From NCBI RefSeq assembly GCF_026151205.1, contig NC_087074.1:14037167-14097166 (forward strand): 60,000 nt of DNA. The letters are read 5' to 3'. Below the pieces are notes generated by a model. It worked only from the letters and a program-made list of their open reading frames with translations. It had not been told where the DNA came from and made no database searches. A program made the translations under genes and the position numbers. Shown here piece after piece: positions 11,023 to 23,369 of the stretch; position 1 is the stretch's first letter, and each line of letters starts with the position of its first letter. The DNA comes from Bolinopsis microptera. Taxonomy: Eukaryota > Ctenophora > Tentaculata > Lobata > Bolinopsidae.

Positions 11023-11628
11023 CAGGGACGTAGCCAGGATTTTTCTTTGAGGGGGGCTGTCGGCGAGCGAAGCGAGCCGACGCGTCCAATCAAGCTGCGC
11101 AGCGAGCGAAGCGAGCAAGCTGTGGCAGGGGTCTGGGGGCGCCGCCCCCAGCGGGGTCCAGGGGCGGAGCCCCTTGGCGGGGGCTAGGGGGGTGCAGCCC
11201 CCCGGAAATTTTTTGCGAAACAGGGTGTTTTAGACGACATTTGGCATTAAAGAAATTTGTAGGACAGCAATAAACTGGGATTGAAAAGAATCAAGTACTC
11301 ACGTAAATTTGGTAACTTCACAACAGCAATCTGCATTCTCCAATCAGAATTTACGACTTACTCAGGCCTCATCGTCTTAATATTTTTACATTTCCTACGG
11401 TCTAGGGGACACTATTGACTATAATTATAGAAGTCTTCTAGAATGTTTGCTTGGATTTAATGACATATATTTACTAATCCACAGTTCAAATCTTTGACTG
11501 ACTGCAGTCATAAACACAACCCAGTTACCAGGCGACCATGGGGACTAGGGGGCTTATCTTTTTTCTGGGGTTCGATTTTTCCGGGGGGGCTGCCGCCCCC
11601 CTAGCCCCCCCCTGGCTACGTGCCTGTA
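11023..11628. mobile_element. GC-rich hAT-like non-autonomous element
   Basis: Ends are CAGGGACGTAGCCAGG and CCTGGCTACGTGCCTG, inverted repeats typical of a hAT family. Flanks TTCATGTT (11015-11022) and ATCATGTT (11629-11636) are an 8-bp target duplication with one mismatch. Copy B reads straight through at about 30,070-30,085, giving the empty site. The interior is much more GC-rich than its surroundings, with 'gcgagcgaagcgagc' repeats and runs of G or C near both ends. No transposase. Confidence 0.75.
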
Positions 11629-11633
11629 ATCAT

Positions 11634-13080
11634 GTTTCATGCTACCCTGATCATTATGAGCAGAAAATACTTGTTCGGTCCTCTGAAGTCCGTACCTATA
11701 TTCGGAACGCTGTGGATGTGATTGGTTCCATATACTCATAACTTTATAAAGAACGTGATATTTGGCCTTCGGATTGAAAGGAGAATGCGCAAATTTGGTC
11801 CTCAGATAAATTAAAGAAAAATGCACAATTTGTCGAGGAGAATTAACAAAATCGTTGCGGCAAACGTCAAAAATCGCGATTTGTCGCGGAGAATGGGAAA
11901 AAATCGCGATTACGCACGTGCCGCGATTTCCTTTTGACCTTGATCATAATTAGTACCTTAATTAATTAGTAATTACCTACCTTTAACTAAACAACTACTG
12001 ACAGTATTTCAAAGCCTTTTTACTTACACAAACTTCTGCTTCTCTGAAAGATTATTACAGAAATTGACTAATGCAAGGGGTGCACAAAGGGTGAAGTTCT
12101 AAATGATGTTGACTGAAAAGTGCTAAAGTTCTAGGTAAAATAATGATTGTGAATCAGACTGATAAGTTTAGATTACTGATAAGGTGAATTTAGCATGTAA
12201 ATTGTAATGTGTAAGCTTTTGACGATTACTTGTTCAGACAAAACTTGAGTTTAGTTCGCTGTGCTACGTCAGCTTGTTTTTAATTAGATTTAGAGAATTT
12301 AAATAAGATTCGCAGATCAGTCCTTGTAAAAATGTTTGACCCTAACAATAGTAACGGGAATTTCGATATTATCTCTCAAGGGCCTGATCCAGTTCAGAAA
12401 CTAATGATATGGACCAAGCTGCCCCACTTGGCGAACTGTCAGGCTAGTAAAACTCTTAAAGTATTCAAATTACCGCACACCTTACCGACGCAATAGCAAT
12501 ATTTGTGCCGAGTAGTGATTCCAAGCGGGAGCTTAATAAGGAACCTTTCTCAGTATTGAAGTCAGTTCTGCAGAAGTCAGATCCGAAATTCCGTTAAACC
12601 AATCGACGAATCATCAACTATCTTAAATCTTATTTCATTTTTATCGGGATTATTTAAGAGAAATATATATATGTACCTCTAGCTCTACTTATTCTTGGAT
12701 TTGATAAATCATTTATAATCTTATGGTACGGCACCAGTTTGTCGGGCACGTGGTCACCGAGTGACGCAGTCACGAGGTACAGTCAAGGTCAAAAGGAAAT
12801 CGCGGCACGTGCAGAATCACATTCTCAATCGCATTTTCCCATTCTCCTCGACAAATCACGATTTTTGACGTTTGCCGAGACAAACAGATCCTCGCGACAA
12901 ATTGCGATTATTCCAGTTCTCTGAGGACCAAATTTGCGCATTCTCCTTTAAATCCGAGGGCCAAATATCACGTTCTTTATAATTATATGGAACTAATCAC
13001 ATCCACAGCCTTCCAAATGTAGGTACGGACCGAACAAGTATTTTCTGCTCATAATGATCAGGGTAACATGAAACATGAAC
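11634..13080. mobile_element. Element with long inverted ends, interior in orientation 1
   Basis: The left end (CATGCTACCCTGATCATTAT..., about 190 bp) and right end (...ATAATGATCAGGGTAACATG) are inverted repeats containing GAGCAGAAAATACTTGTTCG, GCTGTGGATGTGATT and AAAGAACGTGATATTTGG. The 1.1-kb interior contains paired 'ccgcgatttccttttgacctt' motifs. In copy B the same ends enclose the same interior in the opposite direction. No coding sequence recognised. An unclassified DNA transposon derivative is most likely. Confidence 0.7.
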
Positions 13081-13164
13081 TTGAAGTAGTTTCCAGAAAA
13101 ACTTTGAAAATAATATCGATTTAGAAAATTTTCGGTCCGAGTCATTCTCGATAACTAGGTACAA

Positions 13165-16100
13165 TACTCCAGTAGCAGGGAGGTGTTGAGTGTGCACTTC
13201 GATGTATAGAGTTTTTTGCTATTGAATCGGGTTAAATAGGTCATTGGTAACTCAAATCACCGAGGGGGGAATTTTGTGTCGCTAGTCCCAACCCTGTGGA
13301 GCCACGCCCATATTTCATATCAGGTGCGTATATGGGAAATATGTATCTCAGCTTCTGAAGGTCTTAGAGACTCAAATTTGAGTTTAAAATGACAGCAATG
13401 CACATGTTTATATTAGTACTATGAAGGTCATGAAAGCCCAAAATGCTTATTTTTGGAAAAAATTCAGAAAAACCGATTTTCACTTGAGCGTGAGTAAAAA
13501 AATCTACTCTAGAAATTTAGTGAAAATCGAGTAAGCAGTTCAGTGTCTACAAGATTTCTAAACACAGGGTCCTCTGTTAGGTCATTCTGAATTAGAATTG
13601 ATAAAGTAAGCAAATTCTATAAGTAGTTTCAACCCTGTGGAGCCACGCCCATATTTCATATCAGGTGCGTATATGGGAAATATGTATCTCAGCTTCTGAA
13701 GGTCTTAGAGACTCAAATTTGAGTTTAAAATGACCGCAATGACCATGTTTATATTAGTACTATGAAGGTCATGAAAGCCCAAAATGCTTATTTTTGGAAA
13801 AAATTCAGAAAAACTGATTTTCACAAGCAAAAATCTACTCTAGAAGTTAAGTGAAATCGAGTGTGAAGTTCAGTGTCTAAAACGTTTCTAAACATAGGAT
13901 CCTTTGTAAGATCATTCTGAATCAGAATTGATAAGGTATGCAAATTCTATTAGTAGTTTTAACCCTAGGGTGCAAAACTCCTAAATTACCCCCAGGCGCA
14001 AATATATGACTTTTCTATCTCGGCTTCTGAACGTTGTAGGGGCCTCTCTTTGAGCTCAAACTAACTAAAATGGCCACATTTATATACCGACTATAAAGCA
14101 ACATAGGGTCTATATAGCTTAGTTTATAGAAATTCATTAAAAACTGTTTTGCGCACCGCGTACTAAAATTACTTGGATTTCTACCGCTTTGATAAATTAC
14201 TACAAGAAGATGGGGAGTTAATATTGTTGATTTATATAATATAGATTATTTATTCTTTAGTGTAGATTAACTTTATTTTTATATATTTTACCAAGTGTGA
14301 AGGATCAACCATACGTTATTGATGATCTTGAAATATTTAATGATAAATTGATATAATAATAAATGATTGTAATATTTTGATTGAGGCACATGCCACCCCA
14401 TCGCGGGTTTACTACTACTTTTAACCTTCATGCATCATAAAATAGTAATATGATCAAACATGTACTTAATAATGATATCTCGGGCTAAAAAGATATTTGC
14501 AGCACAGTAAAACGTTCAACATAAACACATTAGGATAACATTTACGGAGCAGCACATACCACCTAACTTTAATTTTGGTATAACTGCGAAAATACTCAGT
14601 TTCAGAAGGCTGCCTTCAGCTCCCTCTATGGGGCTCTCTCCAGTACTGCTCGGCTTTTATGGCTAATCAACTTGAATCCAACCTCATGTAGCAGAATCTA
14701 CTTCTAGCTGCCTTCTGCTAACTCCAGGTCAACTCTACCCAGCTACCACCATACGTTATAATTTTAGATCTTATAACATCTGATATGAGTGCTACCTCCG
14801 CTGCATCCAACAATTTCCAGCTCATTAAGGAAGAGGACATTTTTCTGATGGTTGCTAAATAGGGCAAGAAGTAGTCCACTAACCTAAGCTAAGATTGCTA
14901 GAAATAGCAGAAGTTGGAGGAACCTTGGTGGTAGCTAAAGAGATAGTAGCCGAAGTAGGTGAAAACAGCTGGAATTGGTGGTATAGTAGCTGGATAGAGG
15001 AAGAGGTAGCATTCATATCAGAGGTTGCTAGAAAGATCTAAAATCATAACGCACTGGTGGTAGCTGGGCAGATACTAGAGATGATGCATGAAGGTTAAAC
15101 AAGTTTTTAATGAATTTCTAAGCTGTATAGACCCTAAGTTGCTTTGTGCTTTATAGTCGGTATATAAATGTGGCCATTGTAGTTAGTTTGAGCTCTCAAA
15201 GAGAGGCCCCTACAACGTTCAGAAGCCGAGATAGAAAAGTCATATATTTGCGCCTGGGGGTAATTTAGGAGTTTTGCACCCTAGGGTTAAAACTACTAAT
15301 AGAATTTGCATACCTTATCAATTCTGATTCAGAATGATCTTACAAAGGATCCTATGTTTAGAAACGTTTTAGACACTGAACTTCACACTCGATTTCACTT
15401 AACTTCTAGAGTAGATTTTTTGCTTGTGAAAATCAGTTTTTCTGAATTTTTTCCAAAAATAAGCATTTTGGGCTTTCATGACCTTCATAGTACTAATATA
15501 AACATGGTCATTGCGGTCATTTTAAACTCAAGTTTGAGTCTCTAAGACCTTCAGAAGCTGAGATACATATTTCCCATATACGCACCTGATATGAAATATG
15601 GGCGTGGCTCCACAGGGTTGAAACTACTTATAGAATTTGCTTACTTTATCAATTCTAATTCAGAATGACCTAACAGAGGACCCTGTGTTTAGAAATCTTG
15701 TAGACACTGAACTGCTTACTCGATTTTCACTAAATTTCTAGAGTAGATTTTTTTACTCACGCTCAAGTGAAAATCGGTTTTTCTGAATTTTTTCCAAAAA
15801 TAAGCATTTTGGGCTTTCATGACCTTCATAGTACTAATATAAACATGTGCATTGCTGTCATTTTAAACTCAAATTTGAGTCTCTAAGACCTTCAGAAGCT
15901 GAGATACATATTTCCCATATACGCACCTGATATGAAATATGGGCGTGGCTCCACAGGGTTGAAACTACTTATAGAATTTGCTTACTTTATCAATTCTAAT
16001 TCAGAATGACCTAACAGAGGACCCTGTGTTTATAAATCTTGTAGACACTGAACTGCTTACTAGATTTTCACTAAATTTCTAGAGTAGATTTTTTTACTCA

Positions 16101-16426
16101 CGCTCAAGTGAAAATCGGTTTTTCTGAATTTTTTCCAAAAATAAGCATTTTGGGCTTTCATGACCTTCATAGTACTAATATAAACATGTGTATTGCGGTC
16201 ATTTTAAACTCAAATTTGAGTCTCTAAGACCTTCAGAAGCTGAGATACATATTTCCCATATACGCACCTGATATGAAATATGGGCGTGGCTCCACAGGGT
16301 TGGGACTAGCGACACAAAATTCCCCCCTCGGTGATTTGAGTTACCAATGACCTATTTAACCCGATTCAATAGCAAAAAACTCTATACATCGAAGTGCACA
16401 CTCAACACCTCCCTGCTACTGGAGTA
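13165..16426. mobile_element. 3.26-kb palindromic foldback element with tandem-repeat arms
   Basis: The element begins TACTCCAGTAGCAGGGAGG and ends with its reverse complement, flanked by CAA (13162-13164 and 16427-16429). Copy B (31701-31720, GGTACAAGGAGAG) shows the unoccupied site with one CAA. Each arm carries tandem units of about 340 bp (landmarks 'gtggagccacgcccatattt' and 'atgaaggtcatgaaagccc'): about two on the left and three on the right. A central region at about 14,160-15,090 is itself partly inverted-repeated (TTAACCTTCATGCATCAT at 14,421 and its complement near 15,080). No transposase ORF seen. It lies inside the transcribed SPEF2 intron. Confidence 0.85.
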
Positions 16427-17814
16427 CAAGAAGAGTGCCTCGGCCCTCGATATGTAAGTTACTGTCCTTGTTTCTATATAAACATAACTTTTACAATAAT
16501 TCTTGCGTAATAATTATAATGATTATGTTTCTATATAAACATAACTTTTACAATAATTCTTGCGTAATAATTATAATAATTTTCTATTATCACTAGAAAC
16601 CGCACAGACCTTCTATCTACACACAAACCAACTAGCAATTGTCATTTCTCTAATCCTATGAACCAGTGTATCCCTAATTCATAATTCGTGTAACAACGAG
16701 TAAGTTACAGCTTGAATCAATATAGCTTCCAGTATGCTGTTTGATAGCAATAATATATTCGAGATAATGTTATACTAGTGTAAGCAAGGCCTACGTCCGG
16801 GACTTCACTATCGGAGTTGAAATGCAAAAGTTTAAACCCGCCTATTGTATTCTAAAAACCCATTACATTTATTTTGGTAGTTAAAACGGTGCAAAAGTAT
16901 GAAATCACTCAGTCAAAGCATACTTCAATTCAATTCTGAGTGCTCCTCACGTATCTACTAGTAATACTTGATACAGCATATCTGTCGAGTATGGGAGAGA
17001 GACAGTAGGAGAGATAAGAGGGAGAGACATTTGGGTCACAAAATCATCAATTAAACCACTTATCACCGGCCGATTAAAAAACTTAGGCTCTTGTGCTTCG
17101 TCAGAGTTTTGTGGGCACAATACCGAAATAAACAGCCACGTACCTTTTACCGTTTTCTAACTCAACAATGTACGTGTCGATCGTGGGCATCATGAAGAAG
17201 AGTCTGTTTAGATCTTAACACTATTCCTTGGCTAACACACTAAAGATTATTAATATAGATGCTATTATTTTGCCTGACGATCCTGTCGCTCCCTAATCTT
17301 AAACTATACTAACAATCTAGTTAATCGTTTTTGAAACTGTGTTTGAAAATGATCTCTATTGCCAAATTGCTTTTAGGCCTTCTGTGTGGGAAAATCATCA
17401 AGAATTTTTGGCTGCGGAAAACCGCAAACATATCTTCAATTCCTGTCTGTGCGAAAGTGTGCACAAAGTTGAAAGTATGCACTCTACATTTCTCAGGATA
17501 TGGTTGCCTCTACTCTGCAAGGCACATATAATAATTTGTGATAACTAAGACAGATGGTGCAAGCTGGCCATGCTTTACTTGTGGGTCATTTTGTAACTGG
17601 GTTGTAGTATAGGAGAAAGCCATTTTGTAACATACTATTTTGAAGGTTTTAGTGTGGCCATTAAACATTTTCTGGGGCCTAGCTCCAAATGCTTAAGAAC
17701 TGTCCTGTTTCACTCGCCGACATTGCGAAAGTGGAAAATTCGCGAGCGAAGCAACAAAAAAGCAGAAAATTTGTATCTGCGAGGAAATTTTTAACTTTCT
17801 GGATGTGGGGCAAT

Positions 17815-18242
17815 CGCTACTCGCGACTGCGTAAAAATAGGTGTTTGCCTAATAACTCAACAACCTGACGTCCGAGGATTTTGAAATTGTGCTCGACCCT
17901 AGTTAATATGATGATTCCGAACATTTTAGTGCCCAGGATGAGCACCTAGCTCAATCAGTAGCCGAGATATCTCGTATTTAGTGTGCAAATAACAACTCGC
18001 GAGAGCAAAAAAAGGGTGTGGTCACATAACTCAACAACCTGATTCTAATTAGAAGCGGATTTATTTTTATTTGAAAGTCGCGAAAGCGCCAAAAAAGGGC
18101 GTGGTCAATTGCGCAAAACTGCCCCATATTCAGAAAGTCTACCCAAGCCAAATTTGTTTCTGAGGGGTCCCTTGAGCCGTTCCAGGTCTCAAACCTCGGA
18201 GCGGAAGACTTTTATACGGGAATATTCTCAGATCCATGACTA
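17815..18242 (+). mobile_element. Solo arm of the foldback family that hit the ABC gene (copy A)
   Basis: The sequence ending GGAATATTCTCAGATCCATGACTA matches the right arm of the element at 47288-49350, including 'ggcgtggtcaatt', 'gcaaaactgcccca' and 'taataactcaacaacctgac'. No matching left arm is present, so it is a half element. The same half is at 33175-33672, with about 70 bp that copy A has lost. Confidence 0.7.
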
Positions 18243-18682
18243 TAATTCATAATTCGTGTAACATTATCATGAAGAAGAGTCTGTTTAGATCCCTTTTGTC
18301 AAGTAAAAAGTATATTTACACCAGCGTACTAAACTACGAAATAAAGAGTTAACACGAAGGCGTAAAAAAGTGCAGTATTAGGTAAATAGTGAGATTCCGC
18401 ACCCACCGCTTTTATATGTTGCCTCTGATGAACTTCCGTGATAAATTGCTTTTAATCTTCCATGTGGTCATTACTTTTTTATCCCTACAACTATTTTGAG
18501 TTGCATGATGCTGTTTACCTTAGGTGTTATGGACGTTAAAACGTTTTATTCCAAAATCAACAGTCCATAACAACTTAGCTGTTAAATATTCCGTAATATT
18601 TCTCCTTTCCCCGATTTCTTTTTTTCTCCCTTTGTGATGGTTTTAGTTCACTATTTGATGTACTACTTACTTCAGTTACCAA

Positions 18683-20215
18683 ATGGGATTAGGAAAACTC
18701 ATGATGAGTTACATAAAGAAAATTTTTGCGTCACCATCTAAATCATCTAAACTTAGTGAACAAGAGGCGAAAATAAAGAGGAGTGATGGACATGAAATGA
18801 ACCTTGATGAGCTTTTTCAAGGATCAGGATTAGGCAAAACTCAATTCTTTCTGTGGGGGCTTCAGTTTCTCATCGCCTTGGTGCATCTGTCTATATACTT
18901 CATGACAACTATTCTCATTCCCTATCTACGCTGTGAGTGGGGTTTTAACACCTGGGTTGAAGTGGCTGTTGGATCAGCTTTACCTATGTCAGTTGCAGTG
19001 AGTGGAGTTGTAGCTGGTAATCTTGCTGATAAAGTTGGAAGGAGAATGGTCTTATTGGTAACAACCGTGTTCTTGGCAATTGGCTCCATCATGATTGTTG
19101 TTTCACCAAACGTTTGGGTCCTGCTGGTTGCTCTTATAATACAAGGGATTTGTACTGGTATTGCCTATCCTGTTTGCTTTGTCTATTCTGTAGAAATCAC
19201 TGCTTCCAACAACAAAGAGCTAGCTGTCATGATCGTGTATCTCGGGCAGTTCGGAGGGGTATTCTTGTCCACAGTCTCCTACTTTGCTATCAACAATATA
19301 GGATGGCGGTATGTGGTGGCAGTGATTTCATGTCCGTTTATTGTCATTCTCATAGGCCTGATCATGTGTCCAGAAACCCCACGTTACTTGCTAGTTCATG
19401 GGAAAGGTGAAGAGGCAATACAGTCGTTAAAGAAAATCTATGAGTGGAATGGAGACGTTTTTCCAAAAAACTGTGTATCTATTAAAAAGTCTGATATTGT
19501 CGAAAAAGCTGGAAAGTTGCTGGACATATTTAGTTTCGAATACAGAAAGCCCACCATACTTCTGACAACAACATTGTTCGCAAACTTTTACATATCCTTA
19601 GCATTTGCGGCATACCTTCCTCTCGCTTCAGAGAATACAAAAGAAAGTCAGAACATTTACTCTGCAAATGATACTTCATGCCAAAATATCCTTGACAAGA
19701 AAGCTCTGGCAGGAAATATTGTAGCTTTTTTTGGGGACGTCCTTGGGGTTCTCTTATCAGGATTTCTTGCAAAGAGGGTGGGTCGGAAATTCATCGTCAT
19801 CGGCTTCTCTTTACTAGCTCTGTTATGCACCATAGCAGGCTTTTTCGATTTAAATCAAACCGTGAAGATGATCTTGAACATGCTACTTCGCTTGGTTGGA
19901 ACTGGGTTACGGTATAGAATATATCTTATGACCCTGGAATGTTATCCTACCGTCCTCAGAAGCACAGCTTCAACCTTCATACACTCTCTTGGGGACGCTG
20001 GTGGCACAGTTGGCAGTTTCCTCACGTACTTATTGTATCCAGTAAGTCCGGAATCTGTGGTGAGCTTGTTTGTTGGGGCGGCAGCGGTACAACTGATGGC
20101 ATCGGTATTTTTGAACACTGAAAACAAAGATTTAGCTGATCACACGAAAAGGGCAGATTCAACAGGACATGATTCTCAAAAAGACGAAAATTATGTGCTT
20201 AACCGAGACTTCTAA
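18683..20215 (+). CDS. SVOP/SLC22-like MFS transporter, copy 1 (intact, intronless)
   Basis: A single 510-residue ORF. A charged cytoplasmic N-terminus (residues 1-50) leads to DELFQGSGLGKTQFFLWG, the SV2/SVOP-type entry to TM1. About 12 hydrophobic segments follow. Family landmarks are loop 2-3 GNLADKVGRRMVLL, post-TM6 PETPRYLLVHGKGEEAI, loop 8-9 GFLAKRVGRKFIVIG and ECYPTVLRSTASTF before TM11. SVOP/SLC22-type carriers move organic ions or metabolites across membranes; the substrate here is unknown. The extracellular loop between TM1 and TM2, long in true SLC22 members, is short, which favours SVOP-like. No introns, unlike the genes around it. The gene sits in the large SPEF2 intron, same strand, with the same upstream 200-300 bp as the other copies. 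Confidence 0.88.
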   Translation: MGLGKLMMSYIKKIFASPSKSSKLSEQEAKIKRSDGHEMNLDELFQGSGLGKTQFFLWGLQFLIALVHLSIYFMTTILIPYLRCEWGFNTWVEVAVGSALPMSVAVSGVVAGNLADKVGRRMVLLVTTVFLAIGSIMIVVSPNVWVLLVALIIQGICTGIAYPVCFVYSVEITASNNKELAVMIVYLGQFGGVFLSTVSYFAINNIGWRYVVAVISCPFIVILIGLIMCPETPRYLLVHGKGEEAIQSLKKIYEWNGDVFPKNCVSIKKSDIVEKAGKLLDIFSFEYRKPTILLTTTLFANFYISLAFAAYLPLASENTKESQNIYSANDTSCQNILDKKALAGNIVAFFGDVLGVLLSGFLAKRVGRKFIVIGFSLLALLCTIAGFFDLNQTVKMILNMLLRLVGTGLRYRIYLMTLECYPTVLRSTASTFIHSLGDAGGTVGSFLTYLLYPVSPESVVSLFVGAAAVQLMASVFLNTENKDLADHTKRADSTGHDSQKDENYVLNRDF

Positions 20216-20303
20216 ATCGATAGTACTTCCGTTTCCAATTTCTTAAGGTTTTACTCGTATAGCAAAGAATTTAATGTCCCAATTTGCTTCATGAATAGCT
20301 GTT

Positions 20304-20309
20304 AATAAA
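20304..20309 (+). promoter_or_regulatory. Candidate poly(A) signal of SVOP-like copy 1
   Basis: AATAAA lies about 90 bp after the stop codon. The aligned region of copy 2 (near 35,950) lacks it; copy 2 has a later AATAAA near 36,043. Confidence 0.4.
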
Positions 20310-20395
20310 TGGATAAATTTAGGAAATATTTAGGAAATAATTAGCAAATCTGGCTTATTAACCGAATATCATTAATGTAGATTGTAGCATATATA

Positions 20396-20862
20396 ATATT
20401 ATACCTGGATTATAGTTCATAGAAGATAGTCTGAGCAGTCGTCAAGCGAGTGGAGGAGTGGCCCTGCCACTATTTTCATTTTAATAAAGTTATAACGGGT
20501 AAACCTTTTGTAGCTTTATAGTGAAGCTACTTCGGGCTCACAAATAGAAATTGCCGTCTAAGCAGCGTCTAATTGGTGACTTTGACTATGATAACCGTTT
20601 AAAACTCTATCATCTGAATGGAAAGTTCAAATTATCTTCCATGTAAATTATAAACGCTTGAAATGGAGTAATTTCACTTAAAAATATTACAATAAAAAGA
20701 TATATTTTCATCTCATGACCCACTACCATGTGCAGTTCAAGGTATAGTGTTCACCCTCAGCTACAGTTATAATTGTTTAATAGCTGGTTAAACGGTAGGG
20801 CGGCTATTGATCATGTTGGTAATTAGGGCTCCGGTGGACCTCTATTGGACAATCCACTAAAC
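20396..20862. other. No gene seen
   Basis: AT-rich intronic sequence between the end of copy A and the hAT element. No ORF, repeat boundary or conserved motif recognised. Confidence 0.5.
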
Positions 20863-21214
20863 TAGGGTTGCCATTATCGGTACAACATTTTTTATCGCGA
20901 TAATCGATAAACTTTTCAAAATTATCGCGATTTTATCGGTTATCGGCGATTAATTTGTCAAGTAATATTTGTATACACTCTGCATATTTGAATTATGCTC
21001 CTATGCTAAGAGTAAGATGTAACATTGCAACCTTTGTACTTAATTTTTTGCTAATATTTTATGATCTGTTGTTTTAATTGTATAAATGTGCCAACGGAGA
21101 ACGCACTTTAAAGCACGAAAAAAAATGAACACACTTCACGCACTTTTCCCGAAAAAATGGCGCACGAACCAACTATGGTCTTGAACGGTGCGAGAGTCTT
21201 GGTAATGTCTTTTG

Positions 21215-21397
21215 CTAACTCAGTGTCTCCTGCATCCAGCCTAGCTCCAAGTCATCTAAAATTCCGTGCACTGCATCAGTTATCCGGTTATATCTCTCCA
21301 ACATACTGCACACCGAGCTCCAACGGGTTTTGTAGTCTCGTTGCAGTCTGAGTTCCTTTCCGTGCTTCAATAAACAACAATAACTACGTCTGACCAT
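21215..21397 (-). pseudogene. hAT transposase fragment 1
   Basis: The reverse-strand peptide contains LQRDYKTRWSSVCSMLERYN and ILDDLEL, matching the TRWNS..MLER core of hAT/ZBED transposases upstream of the C-terminal dimerisation region. Only about 60 codons remain. It lies within the first half of the composite element. Confidence 0.65.
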
Positions 21398-23165
21398 ACA
21401 ACCTCCAAGTTACTTACTAGATGCGATAACGCAAAATTTCAATCTTCACTGCCACAAATTCATACGCACATACCATCACACTGCAAATTATGCTAGCAGT
21501 AGCACTGGGTTTTAACTTTACAGACAGAGAAATAGATACAAAAAATGTGTTAAATTTTGGCCATTTTACCATAATAAAAATTGGTTGATTATCGCGGTAA
21601 TTCTCGAAAATTGTCGTGATAATCTATAAAGATTTTTGGGAAATTTTCCTCGATAATATCGGTTAGTATTTAGTAACCCTAATCTTGATAGCTTTGAGCA
21701 ACTTAAGTTCGTGACTTTCAAGTGTCACAATACTATTACTATAATTACTACACTGGTGAATTTTGTAAATTCATTAAGTAAAACCTACAGGAGGATATGA
21801 CAATTAGGGTTAAGTTTGACCCAATTTCCCGTGCTAACCAGGTTCTACCATGTACTGTGCCAGGAGCCGTTGGGACGCTTAATGTAAATATTTCACCCCG
21901 GGTTTGACCAGGTGACATTTAGATCCACTGCTTTAGTATCGGTTGTTATCTATCATACGTTCAATAATCACTGTTCTAACAGTGACCTGTTACTCTGGTC
22001 GGCACCTCTGCCGCATCTGCATGAGATCAAATGAGAAACTGAGAGGGTGCACGTGAACGCTAACAGGGTGCATACTGCATAGGTGCATACTGCATAGTGA
22101 AGCAAATAAATAGTTGCCTGGTTAAATTCCTTCCCCATTTATCGTCTTAGTTGACAATTCCATTTTTAATCAATCTTCAGTCAGGACTTTAAACCAGGGG
22201 GAAGCGATCCATAATTGGCATCCGTACGGCAAATATAGAGTGGTGTGAAGCGTTTATACAATATACATACGTTCATCAAGTTATTCTGTTATACACAATT
22301 TTAAGCTTCTTTGTTAATAATAGCCTCGCGATGCTAAGGAGAATATTTCGACTAATGTTAAGGTTCGCTGAGACATATTGACGGGGCAAATTTTACATTT
22401 TCTTATTGTCCTGCTGGTTTGTTGACCAGCCTCATAGAGCTAGCTCCGTGAGGCTGGTGATCAGTAAACCTACAATTTATTGCATATTTTTTACACACTC
22501 ACCTAACCAGCTGATGGGCATATTGATTATCATGACATACATGTTATTTATAATGAATCTGGTTACTACATCAAAACCCCAATTTACCATGGAATTTGGA
22601 CGTGTCACAGTTCAAAATTGAGTGAGCCACCCTGTCAGGCTGTCAATAGGTGTCTAGGAGCTAGTCGGCTCGTAAATGTAAAACCACCGGATATGACCGG
22701 TGCCAGGGTTTCTAATAATAAATAATGATCATAGTTCCATACCTCAGCTCTGGTAGCTATTCCCACGATAGAAATCCTATCTTGATTCAAGTTCATGATG
22801 AATGGATTTCCAGTAGATTTCATTCGAAGTCGAATCATTTCGAGCTTATCTTGATAGCTTTGAGCTATTGTAAACCAAATTGCTCCTCTTCTCACTAACT
22901 ATCGGACGATTTACGTACTAAAGATCGACAACTAAAGTTCGTGGAATTCAAGTGTCACTATACTACTATACTAATGAACGTTATAAATTCGAGATCCTGG
23001 TGGAACCTACAGGTGGACATGACAAGGATTAAGTTTGACCCATTTTCCCGAGCTTAATTACTGTCAATAAACTAAATAATCACTTCTGCTTGAGCGAGCA
23101 TGCTTTCTCTTTTACACAAAAACTCAGTTACATTCTTGAACGGTGCGAGAGTCTTGGTTATGTCT

Positions 23166-23369
23166 TTACTCTTTAGCTAACTCAGTCTCTCCTGCATCCA
23201 GCTTTAGATTGCCTAGCTCCAAGTCATCTAAAATTCTGTGCACTGCATCAGTTATCCGGTTATATCTCTCCAACATACTGCACACTGAGCTCCAACAGGT
23301 TTTGTAGTCTCGTTGCAGTCTGAGTTCCTTTCCGTGCTTTAACAAACAACAATAAATACGTCTGACCAT
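23166..23369 (-). pseudogene. hAT transposase fragment 2
   Basis: Second copy of the same transposase piece, with the conserved Arg of TRW changed (YKTCWSSVCSMLERYN) and a slightly longer end (NLKLDAGETELAKE). Paralogous to the fragment at 21215-21397, about 2 kb apart in direct orientation. Confidence 0.65.

Larger units (their letters stand above)
10183..20395 (+). repeat. Segmental duplication copy A (contains SVOP-like copy 1)
   Basis: The segment starts at TCTGGAACAAGTAGTCC and runs through transposon remnants, a conserved upstream region and the SVOP-like gene to its 3' flank. Copy B at 29239-36030 follows the same order. Differences: copy A alone has the GC-rich hAT-like insert (11023-11628) and the 3.26-kb foldback (13165-16426), and has lost about 290 bp near 18,490. 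Copy B alone has a long GA repeat. Identity is high up to the transporter stop codon and falls off clearly after it. Confidence 0.85.

Noticed and set aside
11538-11826. ORFs at the end of the GC-rich hAT-like insert
   Set aside because: They cross the insert boundary into flanking repeat and show no protein family pattern.
15306-15545. 79-codon ORF in the palindrome at 13-16 kb
   Set aside because: Within an arm repeat; no similarity recognised and not kept open in the neighbouring units.
17331-17548. ORFs MKLCLKM.. and MFENDLYCQ.. near 17.3 kb and 32.7 kb
   Set aside because: Present in both duplication copies, but frame is altered by indels between them; no domain recognised.
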